This document shows, piece by piece, positions 50,409 through 61,200 of a stretch of 64,000 nt of DNA. A program made the position numbers and the translations under genes. Under the pieces are notes generated by a model. That model was given only the letters and a program-made list of their open reading frames with translations. It was not told the origin of the DNA and ran no database searches. How positions within the stretch are numbered: position 1 is the stretch's first letter; every line of letters begins with the position of its first letter. The stretch comes from Sandaracinus amylolyticus (GTDB lineage: Bacteria; Myxococcota_A; Polyangia; Polyangiales; Sandaracinaceae), in contig NZ_CP011125.1 in assembly GCF_000737325.1 (NCBI RefSeq), positions 8,308,001-8,372,000 of the forward strand, written 5' to 3'.

Positions 50409-51410
50409 TCAGGGACGCAGCTGCGCGAGGAGCGCCCGCTCCCGATCACGATGCGCCAGCTCGGCCAGCGGCTCGCGGCCCATCGTCGCGATCACCGCGT
50501 CGATCACGCCGGGCAACCACGCGTCGGCCGGGGGATGCACCAGCCCGAGCTCGCGCACCGCGCGCGTGGGATCGAGCACCGACATCCATCGCCCGCCGAT
50601 CGGGCACACGTCCTCGGCGCGCAGCCCGTAGCGCGCGAGCATCACGTCGTCGACCGGCACGACCGGCGCGTCGCTCCCGAGGTGACGCACGATGCGCCCG
50701 AGGAACGCGCCGACGGTCGTCGGCTCCGAGGGCGCGACGTTGTACGCGCGACCGATCGTCCGGCGCGCGCCGATCATCGACACCAGCATCGACGCGATCG
50801 TCGGCGCGTGGACGTGCCGCACCGTCGCGTGGGCGCGCGGCGCGAGCACGGGCCCTCCGTCGAGCACGCGCGCGATCACGCGCTCGATGCGCCGGTGGGG
50901 ATCGCCCGGGCCGTGCACCATCGGGATGCGCACGCACGTCGCGGGGAACCCGCTCTCGTGGTGCGCGCGCGCGAGCACGGCTTCGGCCTCGCGCTTTCCG
51001 ACGCCGTACGCGTGCTCCTCGCGATCGAGCGCGTCCTCGGGCTGTGCGATCAGCGGACCGTCGGCGTCCTCCTCGCGCGACGGTGAAGGGCATCCCTCGC
51101 GCACCAGGTACACCTGTCCGGTGCTCACGAAGAGGTAGTGCCCCACCCTGCCCTCGAGCACGCGCACCGCGCGCGTGAGGTCGTCCCCGGTGTAGCCCGC
51201 GAAGTCGATCACCGCGTCGAAGCGACGCCCCGCGAGCGCACGATCGAAGCGCTCGTCGGTGCGATCCGCGACGAGGCGCGTCACGCTCGCGCCGAGCCCG
51301 TCGTCGTGGGTCCCGCGATTGAGCAGCGTCGTGCGCACGCCGTGCGCGACGAGCCGTGCGGCGAGCTGCCTCCCCATGAAGCGAGAGCCGCCGATGACGA
51401 GCACGTCCAC
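50409..51410 (-). CDS. NAD(P)-dependent epimerase/reductase
   Basis: 333 residues from a GTG at 51410. Nucleotide motif LVIGGSRFMGRQLAARL, then DYA-type strand FDAVIDFAGYTGDDL and catalytic Y-x-x-x-K in EEHAYGVGKREAEAVL. This is the pattern of SDRs annotated as nucleoside-diphosphate-sugar epimerases and of csm41-like RNA-binding relatives. Substrate unknown. Confidence 0.85.
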   Translation of the reverse strand: MDVLVIGGSRFMGRQLAARLVAHGVRTTLLNRGTHDDGLGASVTRLVADRTDERFDRALAGRRFDAVIDFAGYTGDDLTRAVRVLEGRVGHYLFVSTGQVYLVREGCPSPSREEDADGPLIAQPEDALDREEHAYGVGKREAEAVLARAHHESGFPATCVRIPMVHGPGDPHRRIERVIARVLDGGPVLAPRAHATVRHVHAPTIASMLVSMIGARRTIGRAYNVAPSEPTTVGAFLGRIVRHLGSDAPVVPVDDVMLARYGLRAEDVCPIGGRWMSVLDPTRAVRELGLVHPPADAWLPGVIDAVIATMGREPLAELAHRDRERALLAQLRP

Positions 51411-51489
51411 GCTTCGATCCGAGCACGAAACGAGCCCGCGGGTCACGCTCGACGTGCGTTCGTGAGATGCTCTCGCGAGGGAGGCGACG

Positions 51490-51987
51490 ATGCGACGAAG
51501 GATGCTCGAGGTGATCGCGGCGATCGCGATCACGTGCGTGGTGCTGACGGGGTGCGCAGCGCGGACACGGCTCGCATCGAGCGCGCCTCCAGCGGCACAG
51601 GGCGAGACACGCGCGCAGCTGCTCGCGCGTGCGCGCATCGATCTCGGGTGCGAGCGCGCGTCGTTGGTCGAGCTCGGTCCCCGGCACGTCGCGGCCGCCG
51701 GGTGCGGCGCGCAGCGTGAGTACCGCAACGTCTGCGAGGGCGCGCGCGCGTGCGAGTGGATCACGATCGACGATCTCGCGATCCGCGCGAGCTTCGAGCT
51801 CGAGTGCCCGGTCGCGGATCTCGAGGTCGTCACGCTCGGCGCGTCGAGCCGCGGCGTCGTGGGCTGCGGCGTGCGCGCGACGTACGTGCTCGTGTGCCAG
51901 GGCGAGGGCTGCCACTGGCTGCCGTCGACGGTGCATCGGAGCGCGGCAGAGCGACACTTCGCGCCCGCTGCGCTCGTGCAGCAGTGA
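51490..51987 (+). CDS. Cys-containing lipoprotein
   Basis: 165 residues. Lipobox VVLTGC after a clear signal; GGGAGG is 5 nt upstream of the ATG. Two similar blocks follow: ARIDLGCERASLVELGPRHVAAAGCGAQREYRNVC and ASFELECPVADLEVVTLGASSRGVVGCGVRATYVLVC, i.e. an internal duplication with paired Cys. Unknown function; the pattern is common among myxobacterial lipoproteins. Confidence 0.75.
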   Translation: MRRRMLEVIAAIAITCVVLTGCAARTRLASSAPPAAQGETRAQLLARARIDLGCERASLVELGPRHVAAAGCGAQREYRNVCEGARACEWITIDDLAIRASFELECPVADLEVVTLGASSRGVVGCGVRATYVLVCQGEGCHWLPSTVHRSAAERHFAPAALVQQ

Positions 51988-52022
51988 AGAGCTCCAAGTC
52001 GGCTCGCCCGCTCAGGGCCTGG

Positions 52023-53429
52023 TCACTCGCCGGTGTCGCGGATGCCGTATCGCTTCGCGAGCTCGCGCAGGTGATAGCGCGTGAGGCCCGCGGCGTTCGC
52101 GCTGCGCGTCACGTTGCCGCCGTGCTTGTCGAGCAGCGCCTTGAGGTACGAGGCCTCGAACGCGTCGAGCACGCGCTGCTTCGCTTCCTTGAACGGCAGG
52201 CCCTCCTCGACGAACTTCTCGGCGTTGCCGCCGGGCAGCGGCACCGGAGGCGTCTTCTGCGAGCTCGGCAGCAGATCGCGCACGCCGAGCTCGGTGCCGT
52301 CGGCGAGCGACGCCGCGCGCTCCACCGTGTTCTTCAGCTCGCGGATGTTGCCCGGCCACGGATAGGCCTGCAGCCGCGTCATCGCCTCGGTCGTGATCGT
52401 GAAGCGACGCGCCTCACCGGGCCATCGTCGCGACGCGACGTCCGCGAGGAAATGCTCGACGAGCAGCGGCACGTCCTCCGGGCGCTCGCGCAGCGGAGGC
52501 AGATCGATCTGCACCACGCTGAGGCGGTAGTAGAGGTCCTCGCGGAACGTGCCCTCGTTGACCATCTGACGAAGGTCGCGGTTCGTCGCCGCGACCACGC
52601 GCACGTTGACCGGGATGGTGCGATCACCGCCGACGCGCTTGATCTCGCGGTTCTCGAGGACGCGCAGCAGCTTGGGCTGCAGCGCGAGGTCGAGCTCGCC
52701 GAGCTCGTCGAGGAAGATCGTCCCGCCGTCCGCCTGCTCGAAGCTGCCGCGGTGACGATCGGTCGCGCCGGTGAACGCGCCGCGCTCGTGGCCGAACAGC
52801 GTGCTCTCGATCAGCTCCTTCGGGATCGCCGAGCAGTCCTGCACCACGAGCGGCGACGACGTGCGGCGCGATGCGCGGTGGATCGCGCGCGCGACGAGCT
52901 CCTTGCCGGTGCCGGTCTCGCCGCGGATCAGCACGGTGAGCTCGGTGGGACCGACCTTCGCGAGCGTCGCGAAGATCTCGCGCATCCGCACGCTCTTGCC
53001 GACGAGCTCGAAGAAGCGGTCGTCGCTCGAGAGATCGATGTCCACGGTCCCTTGGACCGGCTCGAAGCGAATCTGTGTCTGACCGACGCGGATGGTCGCG
53101 CCCGGCTTGATCCAGACCTCGCGGACGCGCAGCGCCTCGCTCGAGGCCGACGCGCCGCAGAACGTGCCGTTCGTCGAGTCGAGGTCGCGCAGCAGGAAGC
53201 CCTGCTCGTTCGCGACCACCTCGAAGTGCGTGCCGCTCACCGCCTTGTCCGCGAGCACCATGTCGCAGATCACGCTGCGACCCACCGTGATGCGCTCGCG
53301 CTCGATCGAGAGATCCTTGCCGCGATCGGGCCCTTCCGACACGACCAGCCGCGCCTTGCGCAAGCGGCGCTTGGTGGCGCGATCCTCGACGAAGATGGTG
53401 GTGAGAGCGGGGTTCGTTTCCTGGCTCAC
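52023..53429 (-). CDS. FHA-containing sigma-54-dependent transcriptional activator
   Basis: 468 residues. FHA domain ~35-115 ([38 protein letters not shown]). AAA+ ~140-370 with Walker [12 protein letters not shown], the sigma-54 contact GAFTGA in [16 protein letters not shown], Walker [13 protein letters not shown] and an Arg finger region [12 protein letters not shown]-terminal Fis-type HTH ([27 protein letters not shown]). FHA sensing of Ser/Thr phosphorylation is a myxobacterial hallmark, and a Ser/Thr kinase lies nearby at 54297. Overlaps rpe by 4 bp. Confidence 0.93.
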   Translation of the reverse strand: MSQETNPALTTIFVEDRATKRRLRKARLVVSEGPDRGKDLSIERERITVGRSVICDMVLADKAVSGTHFEVVANEQGFLLRDLDSTNGTFCGASASSEALRVREVWIKPGATIRVGQTQIRFEPVQGTVDIDLSSDDRFFELVGKSVRMREIFATLAKVGPTELTVLIRGETGTGKELVARAIHRASRRTSSPLVVQDCSAIPKELIESTLFGHERGAFTGATDRHRGSFEQADGGTIFLDELGELDLALQPKLLRVLENREIKRVGGDRTIPVNVRVVAATNRDLRQMVNEGTFREDLYYRLSVVQIDLPPLRERPEDVPLLVEHFLADVASRRWPGEARRFTITTEAMTRLQAYPWPGNIRELKNTVERAASLADGTELGVRDLLPSSQKTPPVPLPGGNAEKFVEEGLPFKEAKQRVLDAFEASYLKALLDKHGGNVTRSANAAGLTRYHLRELAKRYGIRDTGE

Positions 53430-54100
53430 AGAGAACCTTTCGACGCGTCCGCGCGCAGCGCCGCGATCGAGCGCGCGTAGTCGCCCCCCGCGAACACCGC
53501 GTTGCCCGCGACGAGCACGTCGGCGCCCGCCGCGACCACGCGCGACGCGGTGCCCACCTTGATGCCGCCGTCGACCTCGAGCCGCACGTCCTTGCCCGAC
53601 GCGTCTATCATCGCGCGCAGCTTCGCGATCTTCGGGAGCACCTCGGGGATGAACGACTGCCCGCCGAAGCCCGGGTTCACGCTCATCACGAGCACGAGAT
53701 CGAGCTCGCCGATCACGTAGCGCAGCACGTCCTCGGGCGTGTGCGGGTTGAGCGAGACGCCGGCCTTCTTCCCGGCCGCGCGGATCGCCTGGAGCGTGCG
53801 GTGCAGGTGCATGCTCGCCTCGGCGTGCACCGTGATCACGTCGGCGCCCGCCTCCGCGAACGCATCGACCCAGCGCTCCGGCTCGACGATCATCAGGTGC
53901 ACGTCGAGCGGCGACTTCGTGATGCGCCGCAGCGCCGCGACGACCGGCGGTCCGATCGTGATGTTCGGGACGAAACGACCGTCCATCACGTCGACGTGGA
54001 TCCAGTCCGCGCCGGCAGCGTCGAGGGCGCGGACCTCCTCTCCGAGCCGCGCGAAGTCGGCGGAGAGGATCGAGGGAGCGAGCAGCACCGGGCGTGTCAC
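53426..54100 (-). CDS. rpe: ribulose-phosphate 3-epimerase
   Basis: 224 residues. TIM barrel with family motifs [40 protein letters not shown] (metal-binding His/Asp), [29 protein letters not shown] and [10 protein letters not shown]. Pentose phosphate pathway: interconverts ribulose-5-P and xylulose-5-P. The ATGA overlap makes it co-transcribed with the FHA activator downstream. Confidence 0.95.
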   Translation of the reverse strand: MTRPVLLAPSILSADFARLGEEVRALDAAGADWIHVDVMDGRFVPNITIGPPVVAALRRITKSPLDVHLMIVEPERWVDAFAEAGADVITVHAEASMHLHRTLQAIRAAGKKAGVSLNPHTPEDVLRYVIGELDLVLVMSVNPGFGGQSFIPEVLPKIAKLRAMIDASGKDVRLEVDGGIKVGTASRVVAAGADVLVAGNAVFAGGDYARSIAALRADASKGSL

Positions 54101-54189
54101 CGGGCGTCAGTCAAGCCGCCCGAACGGCTCCGGTCAAGGCGCTCCGAACACCTTCAATTCCAAGGGATTCGCCGTGTCTCACGCATTGC

Positions 54190-54218
54190 TTGCTGTATTT
54201 CACGTGCGTTCCTACAAT
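54190..54218 (+). promoter_or_regulatory. promoter TTGCTG-17-TACAAT for the kinase gene
   Basis: TTGCTG at 54190-54195 and TACAAT at 54213-54218 with a 17-bp spacer in an AT-richer patch, 79 bp before the kinase ATG. Confidence 0.6.
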
Positions 54219-54296
54219 CGCGCCTCGACCCCGGATCACGGGGCGATCGCGCCCGCTCGACGACCATGAGAGCCGTGCGGGGCGCGCGAGGAGTTC

Positions 54297-55799
<1,503 letters not shown>

Positions 55800-55807
55800 G
55801 TGTCCCG

Positions 55808-55828
55808 GGGGAGGCTGCGCGCCTCCCC
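55808..55828 (+). terminator. hairpin after the kinase gene
   Basis: GGGGAGGC-TGCGC-GCCTCCCC, an 8-bp perfect stem starting 9 nt past the stop. No T-run, so a weaker terminator. Confidence 0.45.
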
Positions 55829-55938
55829 TCTCGACCCCTCGCGCTGCGCGCGGGTCCCCACCCGCTTGCGGTCGGCGCGCGTCCCCTCTCGACCCCTCGC
55901 GCTGCGCGCGGGTCCCTACCCGCTCGCGGTCGGCGCGC
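55824..55938. repeat. 58-bp direct repeat, two copies
   Basis: Copies 55824-55880 and 55882-55938 repeat at a 58-bp period with two substitutions (TCCCCA/TCCCTA and CTTGCGG/CTCGCGG). Contains TCTCGACCCCTCGCGCTGCG. Intergenic, between convergent genes; probably a local duplication. Confidence 0.75.
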
Positions 55939-55961
55939 CTCTCCGGGCTGCATCGCTGTGC

Positions 55962-56438
55962 TCAGCGCGCGGGCGGGAGCTTGCTGCGCATCGCGAGGTC
56001 GCGCGTGAAGCGCACGACCTCGTCGAGGTGCTTGATCACCTGGAACTCGTGGTTGAACACGCCCGCGATCACGCCGTCGCGATCGATGACGTACGTGACG
56101 CGATGCGCGAGCGGCAGGATCGGGAAGAACACGTCGTACGCGCGCGAGATGCTGCGATCCTCGTCGGCGATCATCGGGAAGCGCACGTCGTGCGTGCTCG
56201 CGAAGCGGCACTGCGTGGCGTAGTCGTCGCACGAGACGCCGACGACCTCGCTGCCGAGCTGCACGAGGTCCTCGTAGTTGTCGCGGAACCCCTTCGTCTC
56301 GACGGTGCAGTTGGGCGTGAACGCGCGCCGGAAGAAGTAGAGCACCACGATGCGCCCGTGGAGCTCGCGCAGCGAGATCGAGTCGCCGCGCGTCGTGCGT
56401 GCGACGAACACGGGCGCAGGCGTGCCGACGGCGAGCAC
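55962..56438 (-). CDS. peroxiredoxin (AhpC/TSA, BCP-like)
   Basis: 158 residues from a GTG at 56438. Thioredoxin-like fold: VGTPAPVFVARTTRGDSISLRELHGRIVVLYFFRRAFTPNCTVETKGFRD, with the peroxidatic Cys in TPNCT (the usual G is N). LGSEVVGVSCDDYATQCRF supplies a possible resolving Cys. Reduces peroxides. ATG codons upstream are out of frame. Divergent from a hypothetical gene. Confidence 0.85.
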   Translation of the reverse strand: MLAVGTPAPVFVARTTRGDSISLRELHGRIVVLYFFRRAFTPNCTVETKGFRDNYEDLVQLGSEVVGVSCDDYATQCRFASTHDVRFPMIADEDRSISRAYDVFFPILPLAHRVTYVIDRDGVIAGVFNHEFQVIKHLDEVVRFTRDLAMRSKLPPAR

Positions 56439-56458
56439 GCGCGCATCATACTCCAGCG

Positions 56459-56959
56459 GTGCGCACGTTCCGAAACTTGGGGCCGATCGATGCGGCGTGG
56501 CTACGGCACGCGGTGGCGCGCGACATCGCGTACTTCTTCCACGAGCAGGCCGAGTACGGGTTCCTCTTCGACGATCTCGAGCACTGGATGTTCGAGACAC
56601 CGTACTGGCTGTATCTCGCGCTCGACGAGCGCGACGAGCACGTCGAGCGCGGCTGCCTCGCGCTCGCTTACGCGATGGGATGCTGCGAGGCAGGGGGCGT
56701 CGGCATCGCGCTCGGGGAGCGTCTCGCCGAGTGTCGCGCCGCGATCGTTGCCTTCACGCCCCACGGCGACGACCTCGCCCGCTTGCGCGACGCCGCGCTC
56801 GAAGCGCTCGAGCTCGCCGCGACTCCGAACGAGACTCGCGACTCCGATCGACTGACGGCGCTCGTGTCGCGCGAGACGGAGTGGATCCACGGCGCGGTGG
56901 TGCGGCGCTACTTCGAGGAGCACGCCGCGCGGATCCTTCACGCAGTCGGGTCGAAGTAG
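56459..56959 (+). CDS. hypothetical protein
   Basis: 166 residues from a GTG. Helical, with conserved-looking HAVARDIAYFFHEQAEYGFLFDDLEHWMFETPYWLYLALDERDEHVERG and WIHGAVVRRYFEEHAARIL. No family recognised. Divergent from the peroxiredoxin gene and overlapping the Uma2 gene by 22 bp at the 3' end. Confidence 0.65.
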   Translation: MRTFRNLGPIDAAWLRHAVARDIAYFFHEQAEYGFLFDDLEHWMFETPYWLYLALDERDEHVERGCLALAYAMGCCEAGGVGIALGERLAECRAAIVAFTPHGDDLARLRDAALEALELAATPNETRDSDRLTALVSRETEWIHGAVVRRYFEEHAARILHAVGSK

Positions 56960-57501
56960 ACGTCGTCGACGGCGATCGTCGCGTCGATCGACGTGAGCAC
57001 GAGCTGCTCGCCGGGGCCCGCCTCGGTGAGCACCCAGCCTGCCTCGCTGCGCCGGAAGACCTCGATGCGTGGCGCGTCCTGCGCGACGAGCACGTACTCC
57101 TGGAGCGAGCTCAGACGGCGGTAGTGGGCGAACTTGTCGCCGCGATCGGCGCGCTCGCTCGATTCCGAGAGCACCTCGACGATCAGGACCGGGTTCGTGA
57201 TCGCGTGCGGGTCGATCGCGGACGTTTCGCGCTTCCCGCACACGACCGAGAGATCCGGATACGTGGTGCGGTCCGACGCATCGATGCGGACCCGAACGTC
57301 CGACGAGAGGACCACGCACGGTCGCCGCCCGAGCGCACGACGGATCTCCGCCGCGAGCGCGACCTGGATGCGCCCGTGCTCGGGCGTTCCGCCCGCCATC
57401 GCCCAGACCTCGCCGCGGAGGTACTCGTGGCGCACGTCCCCCTTCGATTCGAGCGCGACGTACTCGGCGTACGTGAGCTTCGCGCGCGGCGCCGTGGCCA
57501 T
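56938..57501 (-). CDS. Uma2 family endonuclease (DUF820)
   Basis: 187 residues with the PD-(D/E)XK-type arrangement: LTYAEYVALESKGDVRHEYLRGEVWAM, RTTYPDLSVVCG (Asp), NPVLIVEVLSESSERADRGDKFAHYRRLSSLQEYVLV (Glu then a Lys replaced by L/V region). Common in myxobacteria and cyanobacteria; target unknown. Upstream of the hypothetical gene by convergence. Confidence 0.8.
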   Translation of the reverse strand: MATAPRAKLTYAEYVALESKGDVRHEYLRGEVWAMAGGTPEHGRIQVALAAEIRRALGRRPCVVLSSDVRVRIDASDRTTYPDLSVVCGKRETSAIDPHAITNPVLIVEVLSESSERADRGDKFAHYRRLSSLQEYVLVAQDAPRIEVFRRSEAGWVLTEAGPGEQLVLTSIDATIAVDDVYFDPTA

Positions 57502-57526
57502 GACGACAGCCTAGCAGCCGACGTGC

Positions 57527-58231
57527 TCAGCGCGCAGGCGTGGCCGCGAGCACGAACCTCGGCGGCGGACCGCTGGGCTTGGTCGCGCGTGCGTCGTCGC
57601 TCCATCGCGCGAGCGCGGCACCGACGAACGCACGTGCGTCGTGCGCGAGCGGCGCGAGCGCGGTGAGCGCGCGCGTGAGCTCGTCGATGTCGAAGGGCGG
57701 GATCGCGAGCCGGAACGTCACCCAGCGCCCCGAGAGCACCACCAGATCGCCGCTCACGAGATCGAGCTCGCGCACGTGCGGCGGGCCCAACGCAGCGCGG
57801 TCAATCCAGTCCCCGAACGTGCCGGGGCTGGGCGTTTCGACGAGCTCCTCGCTGCGAATCACGCTCACGTCGAGGTTGCCGCGACGCGCGATGCGCGCGC
57901 GCCCTGGCCGCAGCTCGACGATGGTGAGCTGTGCTGCGGGACCGCCGACGTCGTCGTCCTCGGGATACGGCACCGCAGCCTCGTAGAACGCGGTGCGCGC
58001 CGACGCGAAGAGCGACTCGATCGGCGCGCTTTGCTCGGCGTCGAGCGCTTGCTCGACACCATCGAGCACCGGCGACGCGATCTCGTGCGCGCCGCTCGTC
58101 CAGCCACACGTGTGGCCCTCGGCCAGCATCACGAGCGTCCGAGCGCGCTGCGCGCGCACCCGCACGAACGACGCGAGGTCGTCGCGGTTCGTGCCGCAGA
58201 CGACGCCGGCGTGCGACTCGATCAGCGACAT
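57527..58231 (-). CDS. PP2C-like protein lacking obvious metal ligands
   Basis: 234 residues. The strand pattern resembles PPM/PP2C (VMLAEGHTCGWTSGAHEIASPVLDGVEQAL; QLTIVELRPGRARIARRGNLDVSVIRSEEL; DLVSGDLVVLSGRWVTF), but the DG/GD metal motifs are not clear, so it may be a pseudophosphatase. The start overlaps the end of the large TPR gene by 10 bp, tying it to that protein. Confidence 0.6.
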   Translation of the reverse strand: MSLIESHAGVVCGTNRDDLASFVRVRAQRARTLVMLAEGHTCGWTSGAHEIASPVLDGVEQALDAEQSAPIESLFASARTAFYEAAVPYPEDDDVGGPAAQLTIVELRPGRARIARRGNLDVSVIRSEELVETPSPGTFGDWIDRAALGPPHVRELDLVSGDLVVLSGRWVTFRLAIPPFDIDELTRALTALAPLAHDARAFVGAALARWSDDARATKPSGPPPRFVLAATPAR

Positions 58232-61200
58232 CGGCGCAGCACGCCGTCGACCTCGTCGCGGTCGTAGCCGCGGGGTGAGGCGTCGACGTAGCGGCGCGCG
58301 AGCGTGCACGCTTCGTCGCCGCGCTCGAGGCGGATCGCGAGGCGGCCCACCGCCTCCGGCGCGACGCGCGTGCCCGCGATCGCCGAGCGGAAGTGCGGGA
58401 TCGGATCTTCGTTGCGCTCGATCGCGACGTTCGCGAGCAGCAGGTGCCCCTCGCTGCACTTCGGGTCCGCCGTGATCGCCTGCTGCGCGAGCCGGCGCGC
58501 CTCGTCGAGATCACCGACCTCGTAGCGCAGCCGCGCCCGCGCGACCGAGACCCGCGCGAAGAACGACGTCGACGCGCCGCGCTGACGCCCCGCGCGCTCC
58601 GCGCGATCGATCGAGCGCGCCGAGCCTCCGAGATCGCCGCGCCGCATCTCGACGCCGGCGCGTCCGAGCAGCGCTTCGTAGTTGTCGTCGTCGGCGCGTA
58701 CCGCGCGCGTGTAGAGGTCCCGCGCCTCGCGGTCGTCCTCCGCCTGCGCGTGCAGGTGACCGAGCGCCGCGAGCAGCGGTCCGTCGCGCCGGTTCTCCTC
58801 GACCACCGGCTCGATCGCCGCGATCGCGCCGTGCCCGAGCCCGCGCGCCACCGCCAGCTCCGCGCGCAGCCTCGCGAGATCGAGCGGCGCCGCGCCCGCG
58901 CGCGTCGCCTGCTCGATCGACGCGCTCGCCTCGTCGAAGCGTGCGTCGTCGATCGCGAGCGTCGCCGAGCCGACCAGCGCTCGCGCGAGCCCCGGCGAGA
59001 GCCGCAGCGCCTCCTGGAACGCCGCCGCCGCGACGTCGCGACGGCCCGCGCGCAGCCCGGCCTCGCCGAGCTCGGCACGCAGCTCCGCATCCTCGGGGCG
59101 CACCTCGCACGCGCGCTGGAGCGCTGCGAGCGCCTCGTCGACGCGCCCCAGCGCGAGCAGCACCGAGCCGCGCGCCGCGACGAGCTCGATCGCGTCGGGA
59201 CGATGCGCGAGCGCCGCCTGGATCGCGGTCTCCGCCGCTGCCGCGTCGCCGGTCGCGAGCGCCGCGCGCACGAAGAGCGCGACCGCGCGCACGTCCGCCG
59301 GCGCGAGGCGCAGCGCGTGATCGAGCTGGGCGCGCGCCTCGCGCGGACGCGACATCCGGAGCAGCACCGCGCCGGATCGCGTGCGCGCCTCGAGCGCCTC
59401 GCGCGGGTCGCCCGCCGCGCGATCGTAGAGCTGCCGCGCGGTGTCGAGCTCGCCGCGCGCCTCGGCCACGCGCGCTCGCAGCAGCTCGGCGTGCGCGCCC
59501 GCGCCCGCCGACATCAGCGCGGTCTCCGCGCCCGCGAGATCGTTCGACGCCAGCGCGACCTCCGCGACCAGCATCGCGCGGCGCGTGGGATCCACCGGGC
59601 TCGAAGGCAACCGCGCGAGCGCCTCGCGCGCGTCGTTCGGCGCCTCGGCCTCGAGGAGCGTCTCGACGACGCTGAGCCCATAGCCCTCGTCGAACGCCGG
59701 CGTGCGCGACGCCGCCTCGAGCGCCGACGCGCGCGCCTCGGCCTGCGCGCCGCGACGCGCCGCGAGCCGCGCGCGCACGAGGTGCGCCCAGCCGAGCTCG
59801 ACCGGCGTCGCGCTCGGCGCGAGCTCGGTGAGCACCGCGTCGGCCTCCGCCGCCGCACGCACGGGATCGCCACCGCTCTCGAGGAGCACCCGCGCGCGCG
59901 CGACGCGCACCGCCGGCGAGGTCGCGCCGTTCGGCACCGAGTCGAGCACGCTCAGCGCGCTCGACGCATCACCGGCCGCGAAGCGCAGCACCGCGTGCAT
60001 CGCCGCGTGACGCGACGCGCCGGGACGCACGGTGAGCGCCTGTCGCGCCGACTCCTCGGCCTCGGGAACTCGCCCGGCCGACGCGGCGGCCCACGCGCGC
60101 GCACGGAACGCCTCGGCGAGCTCTTCGCCGCTCGCCGGCAGCCCGCTCAGCACGCCGAGCGCATCGGGCCCGCGCCCCTGCGCGACGAGCAACAAGCTGC
60201 GCGCGATGCGCGCATCGGGCAGCGCCGCGCCTTCGCGCTCGAGGCGGGAGAGCTCGACCTCGACCTCGGTCGCGCGATCCTGCGCGTGCTCGAGCGTGAG
60301 CGTCGCGAGCAAGCGCGCGCGCAGCGCGATGCGCCACGGCTCGTCGGCACCTTCCACGTCGATGGTCGCGATCGCGCGCTCGACGCTCGTGCGGCGTCCA
60401 TCGCTGCTCGCCTGCGCGGCCGCGGTGCGGATCGCGGCATCACCGCCGCGCCGCAGGTACGTGCGGACCCCGATGCCCGCGAGCCCGACCACCAGGAGCC
60501 CGAGCACGACGAGCACGACCATCCGCGCGATCGACGCAGGGCGGCGCCGCGTGGACTCGGTCGTCACCTGCGCGCGCACGTCGATCGGGATCTGCGGCGT
60601 CCGGATCGGCGCGGGGTCGACGCGCCGCGGATCGGTCGGCGGCTCGGGCTGCGCGCCGTCGAGCGGAGGACGGCCGCCGAGGAACGGACGCGCGACGCCC
60701 GCGTCGCGCACGAGCGTCTCGGACGACGTCAGCTCCTCGGGCGGCGGGACGATCGCCGGCGGCGGCGCCGAGCGCAGCGCGGGGCGCAGCATCTCCGGCG
60801 GGCGCGACGGACGTGCGGGCGGAGGCGCCGACGGCGGAGGCGCGGCGCGCGGCGGCGCCGCGGGCGGCGGGACCGAGCGCGGCGCGGCGGGAGATGCGAC
60901 GGGAGCATGCGCGCCCACGGGAGGACGCGACGCGACCGGGGCATGCGACGCGACCGGGGCATGCGACGCGACCGGTGCATGCGACCCAGGAGGACGCGAC
61001 GCCGGAGGCGGCGCGAGCGAGTCGGGTCGACGACCGAGCAGCGTCGGCGCGTCGTCCTCGTCCTCTTCGTCGGGCTCGTCGTGATCGCGATCGGAGCGCG
61101 CGCCGGGCACGCGCAGCTCTTCTTCGAGCGCGATCTCGTCGGTGGGCGGATCGTCGTCGATCGCGCGTCGCGCGCGTCCGTGGGCGACGGTCTCGGCGTC

